A stretch of DNA of 64,000 bases from Desulfocapsaceae bacterium (lineage in GTDB: Bacteria > Desulfobacterota > Desulfobulbia > Desulfobulbales > Desulfocapsaceae). Position 1 is the stretch's first letter; each line of letters starts with the position of its first letter. Where the stretch lies: positions 1 to 64,000 of the forward strand of contig JARLHL010000071.1 of assembly GCA_031292275.1 (NCBI GenBank). Direction: 5' to 3'. This document shows positions 9,843-19,104 of this stretch, one piece after another. Made by a program: the position numbers and the translations under genes. Under the pieces are notes generated by a model. It had not been told where the DNA came from. It saw nothing but the letters and a program-made list of their open reading frames with translations, and did no database searches.

Positions 9843-10781
9843 TCAGACAGGGTCGACAAGCTCCGCAGGTTTGAACTGGACCTTTCTCTCCTTCCCCTCC
9901 ATCTCGACGAAGGTGACCTCCCAGCGCCCCTGCATCCAGGCGATAACCCCTTCCACCAGGCGCTCAGGGGCGGAGGCCCCTGCGGTCACGCCGATCTTCT
10001 CCACCTCTTCCAGCCAGGACGGGTCGATATCATTTTTATCATCAATGAGATAGCAGGGTATTCCTGACTTCAGTCCAACCTCCCGCAGGCGGTTTGAGTT
10101 AGAGCTGTTTTTCGAGCCAACAACCAGCAGCAGGTCGGTTTTTTCTGCCAGTTTTTTTACGGCATTCTGACGATTCTGGGTGGCATAGCAGATATTGGAA
10201 ACCGGTCCCTTCATGGATGGAAATTTTTCAAAAAGCGCCCCCCTGATGGCGACGATGTCGTCTTCGCTCAAGGTGGTTTGAGTCACAAAGGCGACCCGGC
10301 CGGGATCTTCCACCTGCAGCTCCCTCGCCTCCTCCGGGCTGGCGACAATATGGACCTTTCCCCTGACCCGGCCGGCTGTACCCTCGACCTCGGGATGGCG
10401 ATGATGTCCTATGATGACCACATCATAGTCCATGCCATGAAACTTCTCCACCATCCGATGGACGCTGCTGACCAGCGGACAGGTGGCGTCGATGGTCCGC
10501 AGACCGAGCGTTTTTGCCCTCTCCTCTACCTGGGCGGAGACCCCGTGGGCGCTGAAAATGCAGATCCCGCGGGGAGGAATATCCGCCAGTCTTTCGACAA
10601 AGATTGCGCCCAACCGTTCAAGTTCCTGGAGTACATGCTTATTATGGACGATCTCATGCAGCACATAGACCGGGGCGCCATGTTGTTCAAGCGTCAGCCT
10701 GACCGTTTCAATGGCCCGCACGACCCCGGCGCAGAAGCCTCTCGGAGAAGCCAGTATTATATGTTTTTTATTCTTGAGCAC
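9843..10781 (-). CDS. ispH: 4-hydroxy-3-methylbut-2-enyl diphosphate reductase
   Basis: IspH is the [4Fe-4S] enzyme of the last step of the MEP isoprenoid pathway, giving IPP and DMAPP. The 312-residue product has the three cluster cysteines in PRGFCAGVVRAIE (near residue 19), DATCPLVSSVH (near 100) and NICYATQNRQ (near 197), plus the active-site HEIVHNKHV and TQTTLS segments. It appears to start with GTG at 10781, after GGGAG. It lies 62 bases downstream of dctD on the same strand, so read-through is possible, although no functional link is evident. Confidence 0.95.
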   Translation of the reverse strand: MLKNKKHIILASPRGFCAGVVRAIETVRLTLEQHGAPVYVLHEIVHNKHVLQELERLGAIFVERLADIPPRGICIFSAHGVSAQVEERAKTLGLRTIDATCPLVSSVHRMVEKFHGMDYDVVIIGHHRHPEVEGTAGRVRGKVHIVASPEEARELQVEDPGRVAFVTQTTLSEDDIVAIRGALFEKFPSMKGPVSNICYATQNRQNAVKKLAEKTDLLLVVGSKNSSNSNRLREVGLKSGIPCYLIDDKNDIDPSWLEEVEKIGVTAGASAPERLVEGVIAWMQGRWEVTFVEMEGKERKVQFKPAELVDPV

Positions 10782-10843
10782 GCCGAATCTCCCCTGCCTG
10801 TTACGATTGCCTTGACGATAGAACGGCCTTCCCTGTCCCGATC

Positions 10844-12199
10844 TTATTTGTAATCACTTTTATCAAGGCTGTACTTACGCATCTTGTCATACAATGTCTT
10901 TCTTGGTATTTCAAGAACATCCATCACATCTTTAATGCTGCCGCTGCTTGCCAGCAGGGCCTGCTCTATCAGCCCCCGCTCAAAGCAGTCCACCTGATGC
11001 GAGAGGCTGTTGTTCTGTCCCTTTTCGGTCCCGGAGAGGAGATGATCCAGAGACCAGCCGCATTGGCTGCCCAAAAGGACATATCTCTCGGCAAGGTTCC
11101 GCAGTTCGCGGACATTGCCGGGCCACGGGTAAGACATCAGCGAATTCATCTGAGAGGCCGATGGAAGCGGGACCTCCTGCTGGTACCGATGCCCCGCCAC
11201 TAAAAGAAAATGATGAAAGAGCAGCGGGATATCTTCAATCCTGGCCCGAAGGGGAGGAATCTTCAGGCAGACCACGTTGAGGCGATAGTAGAGATCCTCC
11301 CGGAACCTGCCGGTCTCTGAGGCCTGGAGAAGGTCTATCTTGGAGGCTGCAACCACCCGGATATCAAGGGGAATAAGCTTATTGGACCCGACTCTTTCCA
11401 GCGAGCGTTCCTGGAGGACACGCAGGAGATGGACCTGGGTCCGCAAGGGCATGGATTCTATCTCGTCCAGGAGCAGTGTCCCGCCATTGGCATGTTCAAA
11501 CTTGCCGATCCTGACTTTTTTTGCATCGGTAAAGGCCCCGGCTTCATGCCCGAACAACTCGCTTTCGATAATATTTTCAGGGACAGCGCCGCAGTTGACC
11601 GCAACGAAGTTTTTAATCCGGCGCTGACTGTGCTCATGCAGGGACCGGGCCACCAGTTCCTTGCCGGTTCCGGTCTCTCCCACCACCAGGATATCCGCTC
11701 CCGTATCGGCTATCCGGGCGATGGTTGCCCGCAGCTGAGCCATGGCCGGCGTTTTGCCGATTATCCGCGGTCCCGGAGCGCTATGGGCGATCAGTTCCTG
11801 GCGCAGGCTTCGGTTTTCCAAGGTCAGGGCCCGTTTCTCCAGGGCTCGCAGCACAGTTTTGACGAGACGCTCCGCCGAATAGGGTTTCTCGATAAAGTCG
11901 TAGGCACCGTCTCGCATCGCCTGGACCGCGGTAGAGATATCCCCATGCCCGGTAATGAGAATAACCGGCAGGTCTCGGTCTATCTTCTGGGCCTGGACGA
12001 GGAATTCCATACCATCCATGCGGGGTAATTTGATGTCGCAGATCACTACCCCCGGCCAGTCCATGGACAGAAAGGACAGGGCGTTTTCGGCGCATTCGTA
12101 ACAGACTACATCCATGTCGGCCAGTTCCAGCGTCTGCCTGTTGGCCTGACGGATATGCATTTCATCATCGATGAAGACTACCTTTTTTCGAGCTTCCAT
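10844..12199 (-). CDS. dctD: Sigma-54-dependent response regulator, DctD type
   Basis: This bacterial enhancer-binding protein should activate C4-dicarboxylate transport genes when phosphorylated by the adjacent sensor. The product is 451 residues from the ATG at 12199. A receiver domain (acidic pocket FIDDE, phospho-acceptor in VVICDIKLPRMDG) is followed by an AAA+ sigma-54 activator domain with Walker A GETGTGKE and Walker B GGTLLLDEI, and a C-terminal Fis-type helix-turn-helix (EIPRKTLYDKMRKY). The sigma-54 contact loop reads GAFTDA instead of the usual GAFTGA. The gene begins 10 bases after dctB. Its likely target is the sigma-54 promoter before dctA at 22337. Confidence 0.88.
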   Translation of the reverse strand: MEARKKVVFIDDEMHIRQANRQTLELADMDVVCYECAENALSFLSMDWPGVVICDIKLPRMDGMEFLVQAQKIDRDLPVILITGHGDISTAVQAMRDGAYDFIEKPYSAERLVKTVLRALEKRALTLENRSLRQELIAHSAPGPRIIGKTPAMAQLRATIARIADTGADILVVGETGTGKELVARSLHEHSQRRIKNFVAVNCGAVPENIIESELFGHEAGAFTDAKKVRIGKFEHANGGTLLLDEIESMPLRTQVHLLRVLQERSLERVGSNKLIPLDIRVVAASKIDLLQASETGRFREDLYYRLNVVCLKIPPLRARIEDIPLLFHHFLLVAGHRYQQEVPLPSASQMNSLMSYPWPGNVRELRNLAERYVLLGSQCGWSLDHLLSGTEKGQNNSLSHQVDCFERGLIEQALLASSGSIKDVMDVLEIPRKTLYDKMRKYSLDKSDYK

Positions 12200-12209
12200 A
12201 GGCGCTGTA

Positions 12210-14048
12210 TTAGGCTTCCTCCAGAATAATTTCGAATTTGGCACCTGCGTTGGATTCCAACACCTGAATTTCTCCGTTCATTTCTTTTATAATGCGCTCC
12301 GTGATCGTCAACCCGAGGCCAAGTCCCTGCCCGGACTGCTTGGTGGTATAGAAGGGCTCGAAGATATGCGGTAGATGCTCAGGCAGAATACCGGCCCCGC
12401 TGTCCTCGACGGTGATGGCCACCCTGCCCTGACGCCGGCTTGAAGCGATTCGTATCTTCCGAGTCGGGCATCCCTCGATTGCCTGCAGGGCATTACCGAT
12501 GAGATTGACCATGACCTGCTGCAGCAGGACATGATTCGCCCGCACCCCAAGATCTTCGGGCTGGATATCCACATTGATCGAAATATCCGATTTGCGGATA
12601 ACGGGTTTGAGTATCTCCAGGGCCCCGTCTATGATGCCATGGAGGGGGACAATGGTCATCGAACCGCTGGTCTTTCGGGAGAAAAGCTTCAGCTGGACGC
12701 CGATCTGGGCCATGCGTTCCGTGAGTTCGCTTATCTGCTCGAGGTTCCACATGGTGTCTTCAAGCCTGCCCTTCTGCAGAAACAGCCTGCCGTTATCCGA
12801 ATAGCTGCGTATTGCAGCCAGAGGCTGGTTCAATTCATGATTTATTCCGGCAGACATCTGCCCCAGCGCCGCCATCTTGGCGGCGTGGATCAGTTCAGCC
12901 CGGGTATGCTGCAGGGCTATTTCTGTCCGTTTACGGTCCTCGATTTCCTTGCGTAAAAGCGAATTGGTTTCGGTCAGCTCCTGGGTCCGTTCGACGACGC
13001 GGGTCTCCAGTTTGGTATTGGCCTCCTGCAGGACTTTCATCGCCTGCTCTTCAAAATGCTTCAGATCCGCAAGCCTCTGGCGGCGCTGTTCGACGACCAG
13101 GATAAATAAGCCTCCCAGGACACCGATGAAGCATATCATCAGCAGGACCAGGGAGACAAAGCGGTCAACGCGCCGGGTATCCATCAGGATTTGCACGTTC
13201 CATCCGGCATGCTCCATGTGATGAGTCTGCAGGAGAAACTTTCTGGCGTTGAAATCTCCCGGCATTTTTATCCAAACGATTTTGCCGATATCGGTTATCT
13301 TTTCCTTGACCACGGGCAGGGGTTGAATCAGGGTGTTCGGATAACGGCGATTGGCGTTCACATGTTCTTTGGCCTCCTCCGACAGGGGGGCCCAGGACCG
13401 AAAACGCCAGTCCTTTCTGGTTGTCAGGAAGATAACCCCGTCGGTATCCGTTACCAGAAAGGTCTCATCAGTATGCCCCCAGTTTTTTTCCACCGATTCT
13501 ATATTGATCTTTACCACCAGGGCGCCCAGGATCTTGTCATGCAGTCGCACCGGATAGGCAAAATAATATCCCCTGAGGCTTGAGGAGGTTCCCATGGCGA
13601 AGTATCTGCCGAGATGTCCGCTCATCGCCTCTTTAAAATACGGTCTGTAACTGAAATTTATACCGAGAAAGGGATACTCTTCGTTCCAGTTGCTGGCGGC
13701 AATGGTCAGGCCATCGCTGTCCATCAGGTAGGTATCCGAGGCGTTGCTGATATTATTTATTGTTTCAAGATACTTATTTAATGCATCCACCTGCTCGGGG
13801 CTCCGGGGATCATTAAGAAGGCTGGTCAGCATCTTGTCATTGGCGAGCAATTCAGGAAGGCTCTCATATTTTTCCAGAACCCCTTGAAGATAGGTGACAT
13901 AGAGTTCGAGGCGGGAGGCGCCTTCCTCTGCCAGACTTTTCATCCGCAGAGAGTAGAGCCAGCGATAGGTCGCCCATAAACTGAGGCCGATCAGGATGCC
14001 GATCAGGGCGGCAATGAGGATGATTTTAATGCGAGGAAAGACCTTCAT
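12210..14048 (-). CDS. dctB: C4-dicarboxylate sensor histidine kinase, DctB type
   Basis: This 612-residue membrane sensor starts at ATG 14048. An N-terminal membrane helix (residues about 7-30) is followed by a large periplasmic double-Cache/PDC-like sensor (to about 305), a second membrane helix (about 308-332), a coiled coil, and the kinase core. The phospho-acceptor is His in MSAGINHELNQPLAAIRSYS, with N box NLIGNALQAIEG, G1 VEDSGAGI, F box IFEPFYTTK and G2 GQGLGLGLTI. The NHELNQPLAAIR box and overall layout are those of DctB, which senses succinate, fumarate or malate. It forms an operon with dctD; the cognate transporter dctA lies 8 kb away. Confidence 0.88.
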   Translation of the reverse strand: MKVFPRIKIILIAALIGILIGLSLWATYRWLYSLRMKSLAEEGASRLELYVTYLQGVLEKYESLPELLANDKMLTSLLNDPRSPEQVDALNKYLETINNISNASDTYLMDSDGLTIAASNWNEEYPFLGINFSYRPYFKEAMSGHLGRYFAMGTSSSLRGYYFAYPVRLHDKILGALVVKINIESVEKNWGHTDETFLVTDTDGVIFLTTRKDWRFRSWAPLSEEAKEHVNANRRYPNTLIQPLPVVKEKITDIGKIVWIKMPGDFNARKFLLQTHHMEHAGWNVQILMDTRRVDRFVSLVLLMICFIGVLGGLFILVVEQRRQRLADLKHFEEQAMKVLQEANTKLETRVVERTQELTETNSLLRKEIEDRKRTEIALQHTRAELIHAAKMAALGQMSAGINHELNQPLAAIRSYSDNGRLFLQKGRLEDTMWNLEQISELTERMAQIGVQLKLFSRKTSGSMTIVPLHGIIDGALEILKPVIRKSDISINVDIQPEDLGVRANHVLLQQVMVNLIGNALQAIEGCPTRKIRIASSRRQGRVAITVEDSGAGILPEHLPHIFEPFYTTKQSGQGLGLGLTITERIIKEMNGEIQVLESNAGAKFEIILEEA

Positions 14049-14208
14049 TCAGATGTATTCCCCTATCCTCCAAGATGAATTTATTTCTATTTTCCACTAC
14101 TTGTCGCTTAGTGGAGGTTCCTTTGCCAACGGGTGACGAGGAACTCCCCGCCAAGCCCGGGAATAGAGGAGAAGAGAGCAAGGGCCAAAAGCAGGGAGAG
14201 GGGCACTG

Positions 14209-15801
14209 TCAACGGGTTTCAAGCCCATGCCTGCGCATCGCCTCCTTGACCTGAGAGAGGGGGACCTCCCGGCGATGAAAAATTCCCGCCGCCAGGGCTG
14301 CCTCGACATCCGTCTCTTGAAAGACCTCAACAAAATGCGCCGCCTCTCCGGCCCCGCTTGAGGCGATGACCGGGATGGAAACGGCTGTCCGCACCTGGCG
14401 GATCAACTCGATATCGAAACCGCTATTGGTACCATCCTTGTCAATGCAGTTAAGCAGTATTTCTCCGGCACCCAGCTCGGCGCAGGCCCGGACCAGTTCA
14501 ACCGCATCGATATCTCGCCCTTCTCTGCCGCCCTTGACCGTACACTGGTACCAGCAGAATTCCTCGCCATTGGGACCGGGATATCTGGTCTTGATGGTGT
14601 TTCTCCTGGTGTCGACCGGGCTCTTCACATAGACCCGCCTCGGATCAACGGATATGACCACGGCCTGGGCCCCGTAGACCTGGGAAATCTGTTCAATCGA
14701 AGTCTTACCCGTTTTCCTGCCGGTCTGCAGATACTGCTCCGCCGCATAAACCGCATCGCTGCCGATGGAGATCTTATCGGCGCCGGAGCGGAAGTAGGCC
14801 GAGGCAACATCCAGAGATGAATAGGACCTGCCATTGGAGTCAGTGAATTCCCGGATGCCGCCCCCTATGGTCAGCGGGACGAAGACGTTTTCAGACGTCC
14901 GTTTCAGGACCTCAAGCATCGGTTGATCCTGCATCGGAAAATCACGGAAGCCCGTGATATTGAGGAAGGTGATCTCATCGGCTCCTTCCTCATAGTATCT
15001 GCGGGCAAGCTCAACGGGCTGGCCGAGGTTCCGGACCTCCCCCTTCTCTCTGACGTCGTACTGATCGCCTTTGGTCACCACCAGGTCTCCCGCATCGTTG
15101 GTCCGCACATCCAGGCAGGCGATTATCCTCTTGGCCATCCTGGTCGGCTGCAGATCGCGGGGGGCAGCAGGAGTAAGGGTGAGATTCTCATCGGCTCCTT
15201 TTGTGAGGAAATTATTAAGGATATTCAGACCGGCCTTGCCGCTCTTTTCCGGATGAAACTGAAACGCCGTAACCCTGCCCTTTGCCACAGCGGAGATATA
15301 CTCACCGCCGTAGTCGGTGGTGCTGAGGATCCAGTCTGCATTCTCCGGAGTGATGGTGGCGTAATAGGAGTGGACAAAATACAGCTTTTCCTGATCATAT
15401 CCGGAAAACATTCCGGAATTTTTGTAAATTTTTATGCCATTCCAGCCGATCTGCGGTACGGAAAGCACATGGTCCTCAAAACGTTTGATCTGGCCCGGGA
15501 TGATGCCAAGCCCTGCCACTCCCGGTGCCTCCTCACTCCCTTCAAACATGGCCTGCAGGGCCACGCAGATCCCCAGGAGCGGTTTATTCTCTTTGATCCT
15601 GCGGATGAGGGGCTCAATATATCCCAGACCGGCGAGACGCTCCATGACGACGCCGAAATTGCCGACCCCCGGGAAGATGAGCTTTTCCGCCTGAAGGACA
15701 TCTTCAGGCTTTTCCACATCACAAACTTCACAACCGAGTTTTTTGATGGCATTGCGGACGCTGCGAACGTTTCCGGCCCCATAATCAAGAAGTGTTATCA
15801 T
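14209..15801 (-). CDS. hisHF: Imidazole glycerol phosphate synthase, fused HisH-HisF
   Basis: This single 530-residue polypeptide carries glutamine amidotransferase (about 1-205) and cyclase (about 220-530) activities that make IGP and AICAR in histidine synthesis. The HisH nucleophile is Cys79 in LGICVALQAMFEGS, with the His/Glu pair in FQFHPEKSG. The HisF half has RIIACLDVR, GGGIREF and the catalytic aspartate region DGTNSGFD. The HisF part includes long insertions (around VKSPVDTRRNTIKTRYPGP) typical of plant and fungal HIS7, so this is a eukaryote-type fusion rather than two bacterial genes. It sits last in the corrin gene run, 27 bases after the FmdE-like gene. No other his gene is present. 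Confidence 0.93.
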   Translation of the reverse strand: MITLLDYGAGNVRSVRNAIKKLGCEVCDVEKPEDVLQAEKLIFPGVGNFGVVMERLAGLGYIEPLIRRIKENKPLLGICVALQAMFEGSEEAPGVAGLGIIPGQIKRFEDHVLSVPQIGWNGIKIYKNSGMFSGYDQEKLYFVHSYYATITPENADWILSTTDYGGEYISAVAKGRVTAFQFHPEKSGKAGLNILNNFLTKGADENLTLTPAAPRDLQPTRMAKRIIACLDVRTNDAGDLVVTKGDQYDVREKGEVRNLGQPVELARRYYEEGADEITFLNITGFRDFPMQDQPMLEVLKRTSENVFVPLTIGGGIREFTDSNGRSYSSLDVASAYFRSGADKISIGSDAVYAAEQYLQTGRKTGKTSIEQISQVYGAQAVVISVDPRRVYVKSPVDTRRNTIKTRYPGPNGEEFCWYQCTVKGGREGRDIDAVELVRACAELGAGEILLNCIDKDGTNSGFDIELIRQVRTAVSIPVIASSGAGEAAHFVEVFQETDVEAALAAGIFHRREVPLSQVKEAMRRHGLETR

Positions 15802-15828
15802 TGTTTATGCTCGCAAGAATGAGATAAT

Positions 15829-16419
15829 TCAGTTCTTCTCTATTGTCGTATAATACTTTCCATGCATGCATCCCCGGCAGAGCAGCCGGCCGTCAGTCTG
15901 TATCTCCCGGCAATCCTGTACCCAGTCGCCGCAGCCCTGACATTGAACCCGGCGCAGGGGACGCCCCGGCATGTTTTCGGGAGGCAGATCTACCTGCACA
16001 TGCTGGATCCTGAACAGTTCATGCACCGGCATGACCCGGTAGGCCTCCAGCTGGCGTTCATATTTCCCTGCAAGGGCAGGAAAATAATTCTTCGCCCCCT
16101 CCCTCGCTTCTTCCAGAGCGGTAATTCTGACGGCCTTGCCCGTCTCAAGATTGACGAAGGTGGCGGCCATAATACCGAGATCAAGCCACCGCATGGACCT
16201 CTTACCCAGACTGCAGCCGGTGACGGACTGAATCGCATCGGTTGCGCAGCGGTCTATTTCGACGAGGACATACAGCTTCTTCCTGTCGGCCCCTTTGGGA
16301 TCAGAAATGCCAATCATCTCAAGACCGACCATGCTCATGCGCACGCCGATAACCTGTCCGGCGCAGAGATGACCATGTATCTTTACGGACTCTTCAAGCA
16401 GTTTTTCAAAGGATTCCAT
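15829..16419 (-). CDS. FmdE-family protein with C-terminal zinc ribbon
   Basis: This 196-residue protein (ATG at 16419) has an FmdE domain with the hallmark GHLCAGQVIG, RCATDAIQSVTGCSLGK and a downstream basic segment, then a treble-clef zinc ribbon (CQGCGDW and CRGCMHG) near the C terminus. FmdE domains occur in a subunit of archaeal formylmethanofuran dehydrogenase, but bacterial stand-alone members are of unsettled role, often near molybdenum or cobalamin genes. A tungsten/molybdenum or corrin-related function is only suggested by its position between cobO (65-75 bases upstream) and hisHF. An upstream GTG at 16428 is an alternative start. Confidence 0.8.
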   Translation of the reverse strand: MESFEKLLEESVKIHGHLCAGQVIGVRMSMVGLEMIGISDPKGADRKKLYVLVEIDRCATDAIQSVTGCSLGKRSMRWLDLGIMAATFVNLETGKAVRITALEEAREGAKNYFPALAGKYERQLEAYRVMPVHELFRIQHVQVDLPPENMPGRPLRRVQCQGCGDWVQDCREIQTDGRLLCRGCMHGKYYTTIEKN

Positions 16420-16493
16420 CACAAGCACCCGAATTATGCGATCGAAAGATGTGCCGCCTTCATGCTGTTATGATGATGCCGCCGCTCCTCCCG

Positions 16494-17015
16494 TCAATAT
16501 TCAAATCCCTTCTGGGCCTTCACCCCGGAGGCATAGGGATGCTTAACCGCCAGCATCTCAGTGACCAGATCGGCGGCCCGGATAAGGCCATCTGAGGCAT
16601 ATCTGCCGGTAATGATCAGATGCAGGGCCGGGGGCCTCGCGGCCAGGACATCGACAATCTCATCCTCCGCTATCATAGCATAATGGATAAGATATGTCAG
16701 TTCATCGAGGACAATCAGGTCATAGGTATTTGCCCTGATCATGCTGACGGCAAAGTCCCAGGCCTGCCTGGCCACCGCCCTATCCTTCTCCAGGTCGTCG
16801 GATTTCCAGGTAAAGCCTCTTCCCATCACATGGAAATCAAGCAGGCCGGCAAATTTCTGCGCCAGGTTGGACTCACCTGACTTCCAGGCCCCCTTGATAA
16901 ACTGGATAAAACAGACCTTTTTCCCGTGTCCCAGGGCCCGGACTGCAAGTCCCAGGGCGGCAGTGGTCTTTCCCTTGCCGTTGCCGGTATATACTGCCAG
17001 CAACCCCTTGGTCAT
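16494..17015 (-). CDS. cobO: Cob(I)alamin adenosyltransferase, CobO/BtuR type
   Basis: This 173-residue P-loop enzyme transfers adenosyl from ATP to cob(I)yrinic acid diamide or cobalamin. The Walker A motif GNGKGKTTAALGLAVRA sits at residues about 11-27, and the family-typical FIQFIKGAWKSGE and DLIVLDELTYLIHY follow. The length is slightly short for CobO (about 195) because the N-terminal extension is missing. Its ATG overlaps the last bases of cobM (17012-17015), showing translational coupling in the corrin operon. It could supply adenosylcobalamin. It cannot be told from sequence alone whether it acts in de novo synthesis or salvage. Confidence 0.92.
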   Translation of the reverse strand: MTKGLLAVYTGNGKGKTTAALGLAVRALGHGKKVCFIQFIKGAWKSGESNLAQKFAGLLDFHVMGRGFTWKSDDLEKDRAVARQAWDFAVSMIRANTYDLIVLDELTYLIHYAMIAEDEIVDVLAARPPALHLIITGRYASDGLIRAADLVTEMLAVKHPYASGVKAQKGFEY

Positions 17016-17788
17016 AAGATGTCGCCCTGCCTTGTCCCATGGGAAAAAGTCTTGTCATAGAGCTTGGAGACTGCCGCAAGACGGGTATCGGCAAAGACCT
17101 TGCCGACACAGATCAGGGCCGTCTTCTTGATCCCGGCCTCTTTGACCTGCAGGCCGATATCCGCCAGGGTCCCGCGAAGGATCTTTTCGCAGGACCATGT
17201 AGCCTTTTCGACCACGGCGACCGGCGTCTCACGTCCGTAGCCGCCGGCCAGGAGTTCCTCCACAACCGTATCAATCATGCCGACCGACAGAAAAACAAGC
17301 ATGGTGGCCTGATGGCTGGCAAGAAGTCGCATCCGTTCCAGTTCGGGAACGGGCGTCCTGCCGCCCTGTCTGGTGATAATTACGGTCTGGGAGACCTCAG
17401 GGAGTGTCAGTTCAGCCAGCAGGGATGCGGCGGCCCCTGAGGCGGCACTGACCCCCGGGACGACGGCATAAGGAATGCCCTCCTGATCGAGACCCTGCAT
17501 CTGTTCCTTGATGGCCCCGTAATAGGCCGGATCACCGGTATGGAGGCGAACAACTTTTTCGCCCCTCTTCCAGGCTGCGGTCATGACCTTCAGGATCTCT
17601 TCCAGATTCATGCCGGCAGAATCATGCCGGGCGGCCCCGCATTTGTCAAGAAGCCGGATGTTAATCAGACTGCCGGCATAGACAATGCAATCGGCCTCAT
17701 CCAGCAGACGCCTGCCCTTGACGGTGATCAGCTCAACATCTCCAGGGCCTGCTCCGACGAAATGGATCTTCCGCTCTTCATTGCTCAT
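17012..17788 (-). CDS. cobM: Precorrin-4/cobalt-factor IV C11-methyltransferase
   Basis: CobM/CbiF methylates C11 of the corrin ring using SAM. The 258-residue product (ATG 17788, preceded by AAGGTG) has the tetrapyrrole methyltransferase signatures HFVGAGPGDVELITVKG near the N terminus, VYAGSLIN, the HTGDPAYYGA loop and VPGVSAASGAAA. SLI(N) after the YAG motif is typical of CobM/CbiF rather than CbiH or CbiL. It lies between cobL (72 bases upstream) and cobO (overlapping). The presence of CbiD in the same operon implies the oxygen-independent pathway, in which the name CbiF would apply. Confidence 0.93.
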   Translation of the reverse strand: MSNEERKIHFVGAGPGDVELITVKGRRLLDEADCIVYAGSLINIRLLDKCGAARHDSAGMNLEEILKVMTAAWKRGEKVVRLHTGDPAYYGAIKEQMQGLDQEGIPYAVVPGVSAASGAAASLLAELTLPEVSQTVIITRQGGRTPVPELERMRLLASHQATMLVFLSVGMIDTVVEELLAGGYGRETPVAVVEKATWSCEKILRGTLADIGLQVKEAGIKKTALICVGKVFADTRLAAVSKLYDKTFSHGTRQGDIL

Positions 17789-17860
17789 GATGCACCTTCT
17801 TATGGTCTTATCCACGGTATATGGCCGGAATATTTTCTCTTTTCTTTAATCTCAGACCGG

Positions 17861-19093
17861 CTACAGCGGTTTACAGCCGGTGATGATGGTAATGGGATTC
17901 ATCTCTACAGATCTGTTTTCCGGATAGCTGCAGCGGCGAACGCTGACGGTCGTCATGGAAACGTGCAGTCCCATTCGGTGAAGGATTTCCGGGGCCTGAC
18001 TGCGGGTCTTCTCTATTACCCCATTGACAACTATGATGCCACCGGCCTTCAATCTTTCAGTGCAGTCCTTAAGGATTGCCTGGAGTACGCCGCCGCTGCC
18101 GCCGACAAAAATCCGTTCAGGGGCAGGCAGGCCGATGAGCGCTTCCGGGGCTCTACCGTGAATTACAGCTATATTACCAATAGATAACATGCGCTTATTG
18201 GCCAGGATATTGTCCCTCTGCTCGTCATCGGCCTCCACCGCCAAGACCTTCAGCAAGGGAAACATCCTGGCAGCCTCAATGCTGATCGAGCCGGAGCCGG
18301 CCCCCACATCCCAGAAGACACCGGACTCGGGAAAACGCAGGGCATGGAGGGTCGCCGCCCGCACCTCGTTTTTAGTTATCAGGCCCCGGCTGTGGCGAAT
18401 CTCAGGCTCCTGGAGCCCGAAACGCGGCAGCGGCTGGCCTGGTCCAGCCTCCATTCTGGTTATGATCATGATGTTGAGTCCGCCGCAGGTTCTTTCCGCA
18501 ATTGCACGGAGATCCGCGGTGGTCAGCCGTTCGTCTTCCTGGTCCAAGTTCTCCGCAAGATGGACGGTATACTTCCGGGATTCTTCCTCTCCCAGGTCTT
18601 CAAGGAGCAGGGATGCCAGGGAGGCAGGAGAGTTTGTCGCATCGGTCAGGATGCAGACCTTGGAAGAAGCCAGGATCTGGGAGACCACATCGTCCATGGA
18701 CCGGCCGTGCACGCTGATGAAATGCGCGTCATCCCAGGGGATCTTGAAACGGGAAAAGGCCATCTGCATGGACGATACGGCGGGGTAGATCCGGATGTTG
18801 TCGGCGCCAAATCTCCGGCACAGGACCCTGCCGATCCCGAAAAAGAGAGGATCGCCGCTGGCCAGGACCGCGATATCGGAGACGGTCAGGGCCTTTTCCA
18901 TCTGCAGCAAGGCCTCGGGGAGCGGAGAAATCGGCCAGATTTTCAGGGCCGGCAGGGTCGCCAGGACAGGGCCGATCATGGCCTGCAACCGTTCAGCACC
19001 AAAAAGGCAGGAACAGGACTGCAGGATATGCCGCTTTTCAGAGGAGAGGCAGGTGGCGTCAATACCCATCAGGTGGATTGTATTGGTCTTCAT
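17861..19093 (-). CDS. cobL: Precorrin-6Y C5,15-methyltransferase, CbiE-CbiT fusion
   Basis: The 410-residue bifunctional enzyme methylates C5 and C15 and decarboxylates the C12 acetate. The N-terminal CbiE half (about 1-205) has IHLMGIDATCL, the LASGDPLFFGIGR loop and PAVSSMQMAFSR. The C-terminal CbiT half (about 215-410) has the decarboxylase/methyltransferase start GLITKNEVRAATLHALR, a SAM motif WDVGAGSGSISIEAAR and the IFVGGSGG segment. It starts 11 bases after cbiD and belongs to the same operon. The fused arrangement is common outside Salmonella-type genomes. Confidence 0.94.
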   Translation of the reverse strand: MKTNTIHLMGIDATCLSSEKRHILQSCSCLFGAERLQAMIGPVLATLPALKIWPISPLPEALLQMEKALTVSDIAVLASGDPLFFGIGRVLCRRFGADNIRIYPAVSSMQMAFSRFKIPWDDAHFISVHGRSMDDVVSQILASSKVCILTDATNSPASLASLLLEDLGEEESRKYTVHLAENLDQEDERLTTADLRAIAERTCGGLNIMIITRMEAGPGQPLPRFGLQEPEIRHSRGLITKNEVRAATLHALRFPESGVFWDVGAGSGSISIEAARMFPLLKVLAVEADDEQRDNILANKRMLSIGNIAVIHGRAPEALIGLPAPERIFVGGSGGVLQAILKDCTERLKAGGIIVVNGVIEKTRSQAPEILHRMGLHVSMTTVSVRRCSYPENRSVEMNPITIITGCKPL

Positions 19094-19104
19094 CCCTCCC
19101 TCAA

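Noticed and set aside
14923-15822. 299-codon plus-strand frame opposite hisHF
   Set aside because: Shadow of the HisHF coding sequence; HisHF has complete catalytic motifs.
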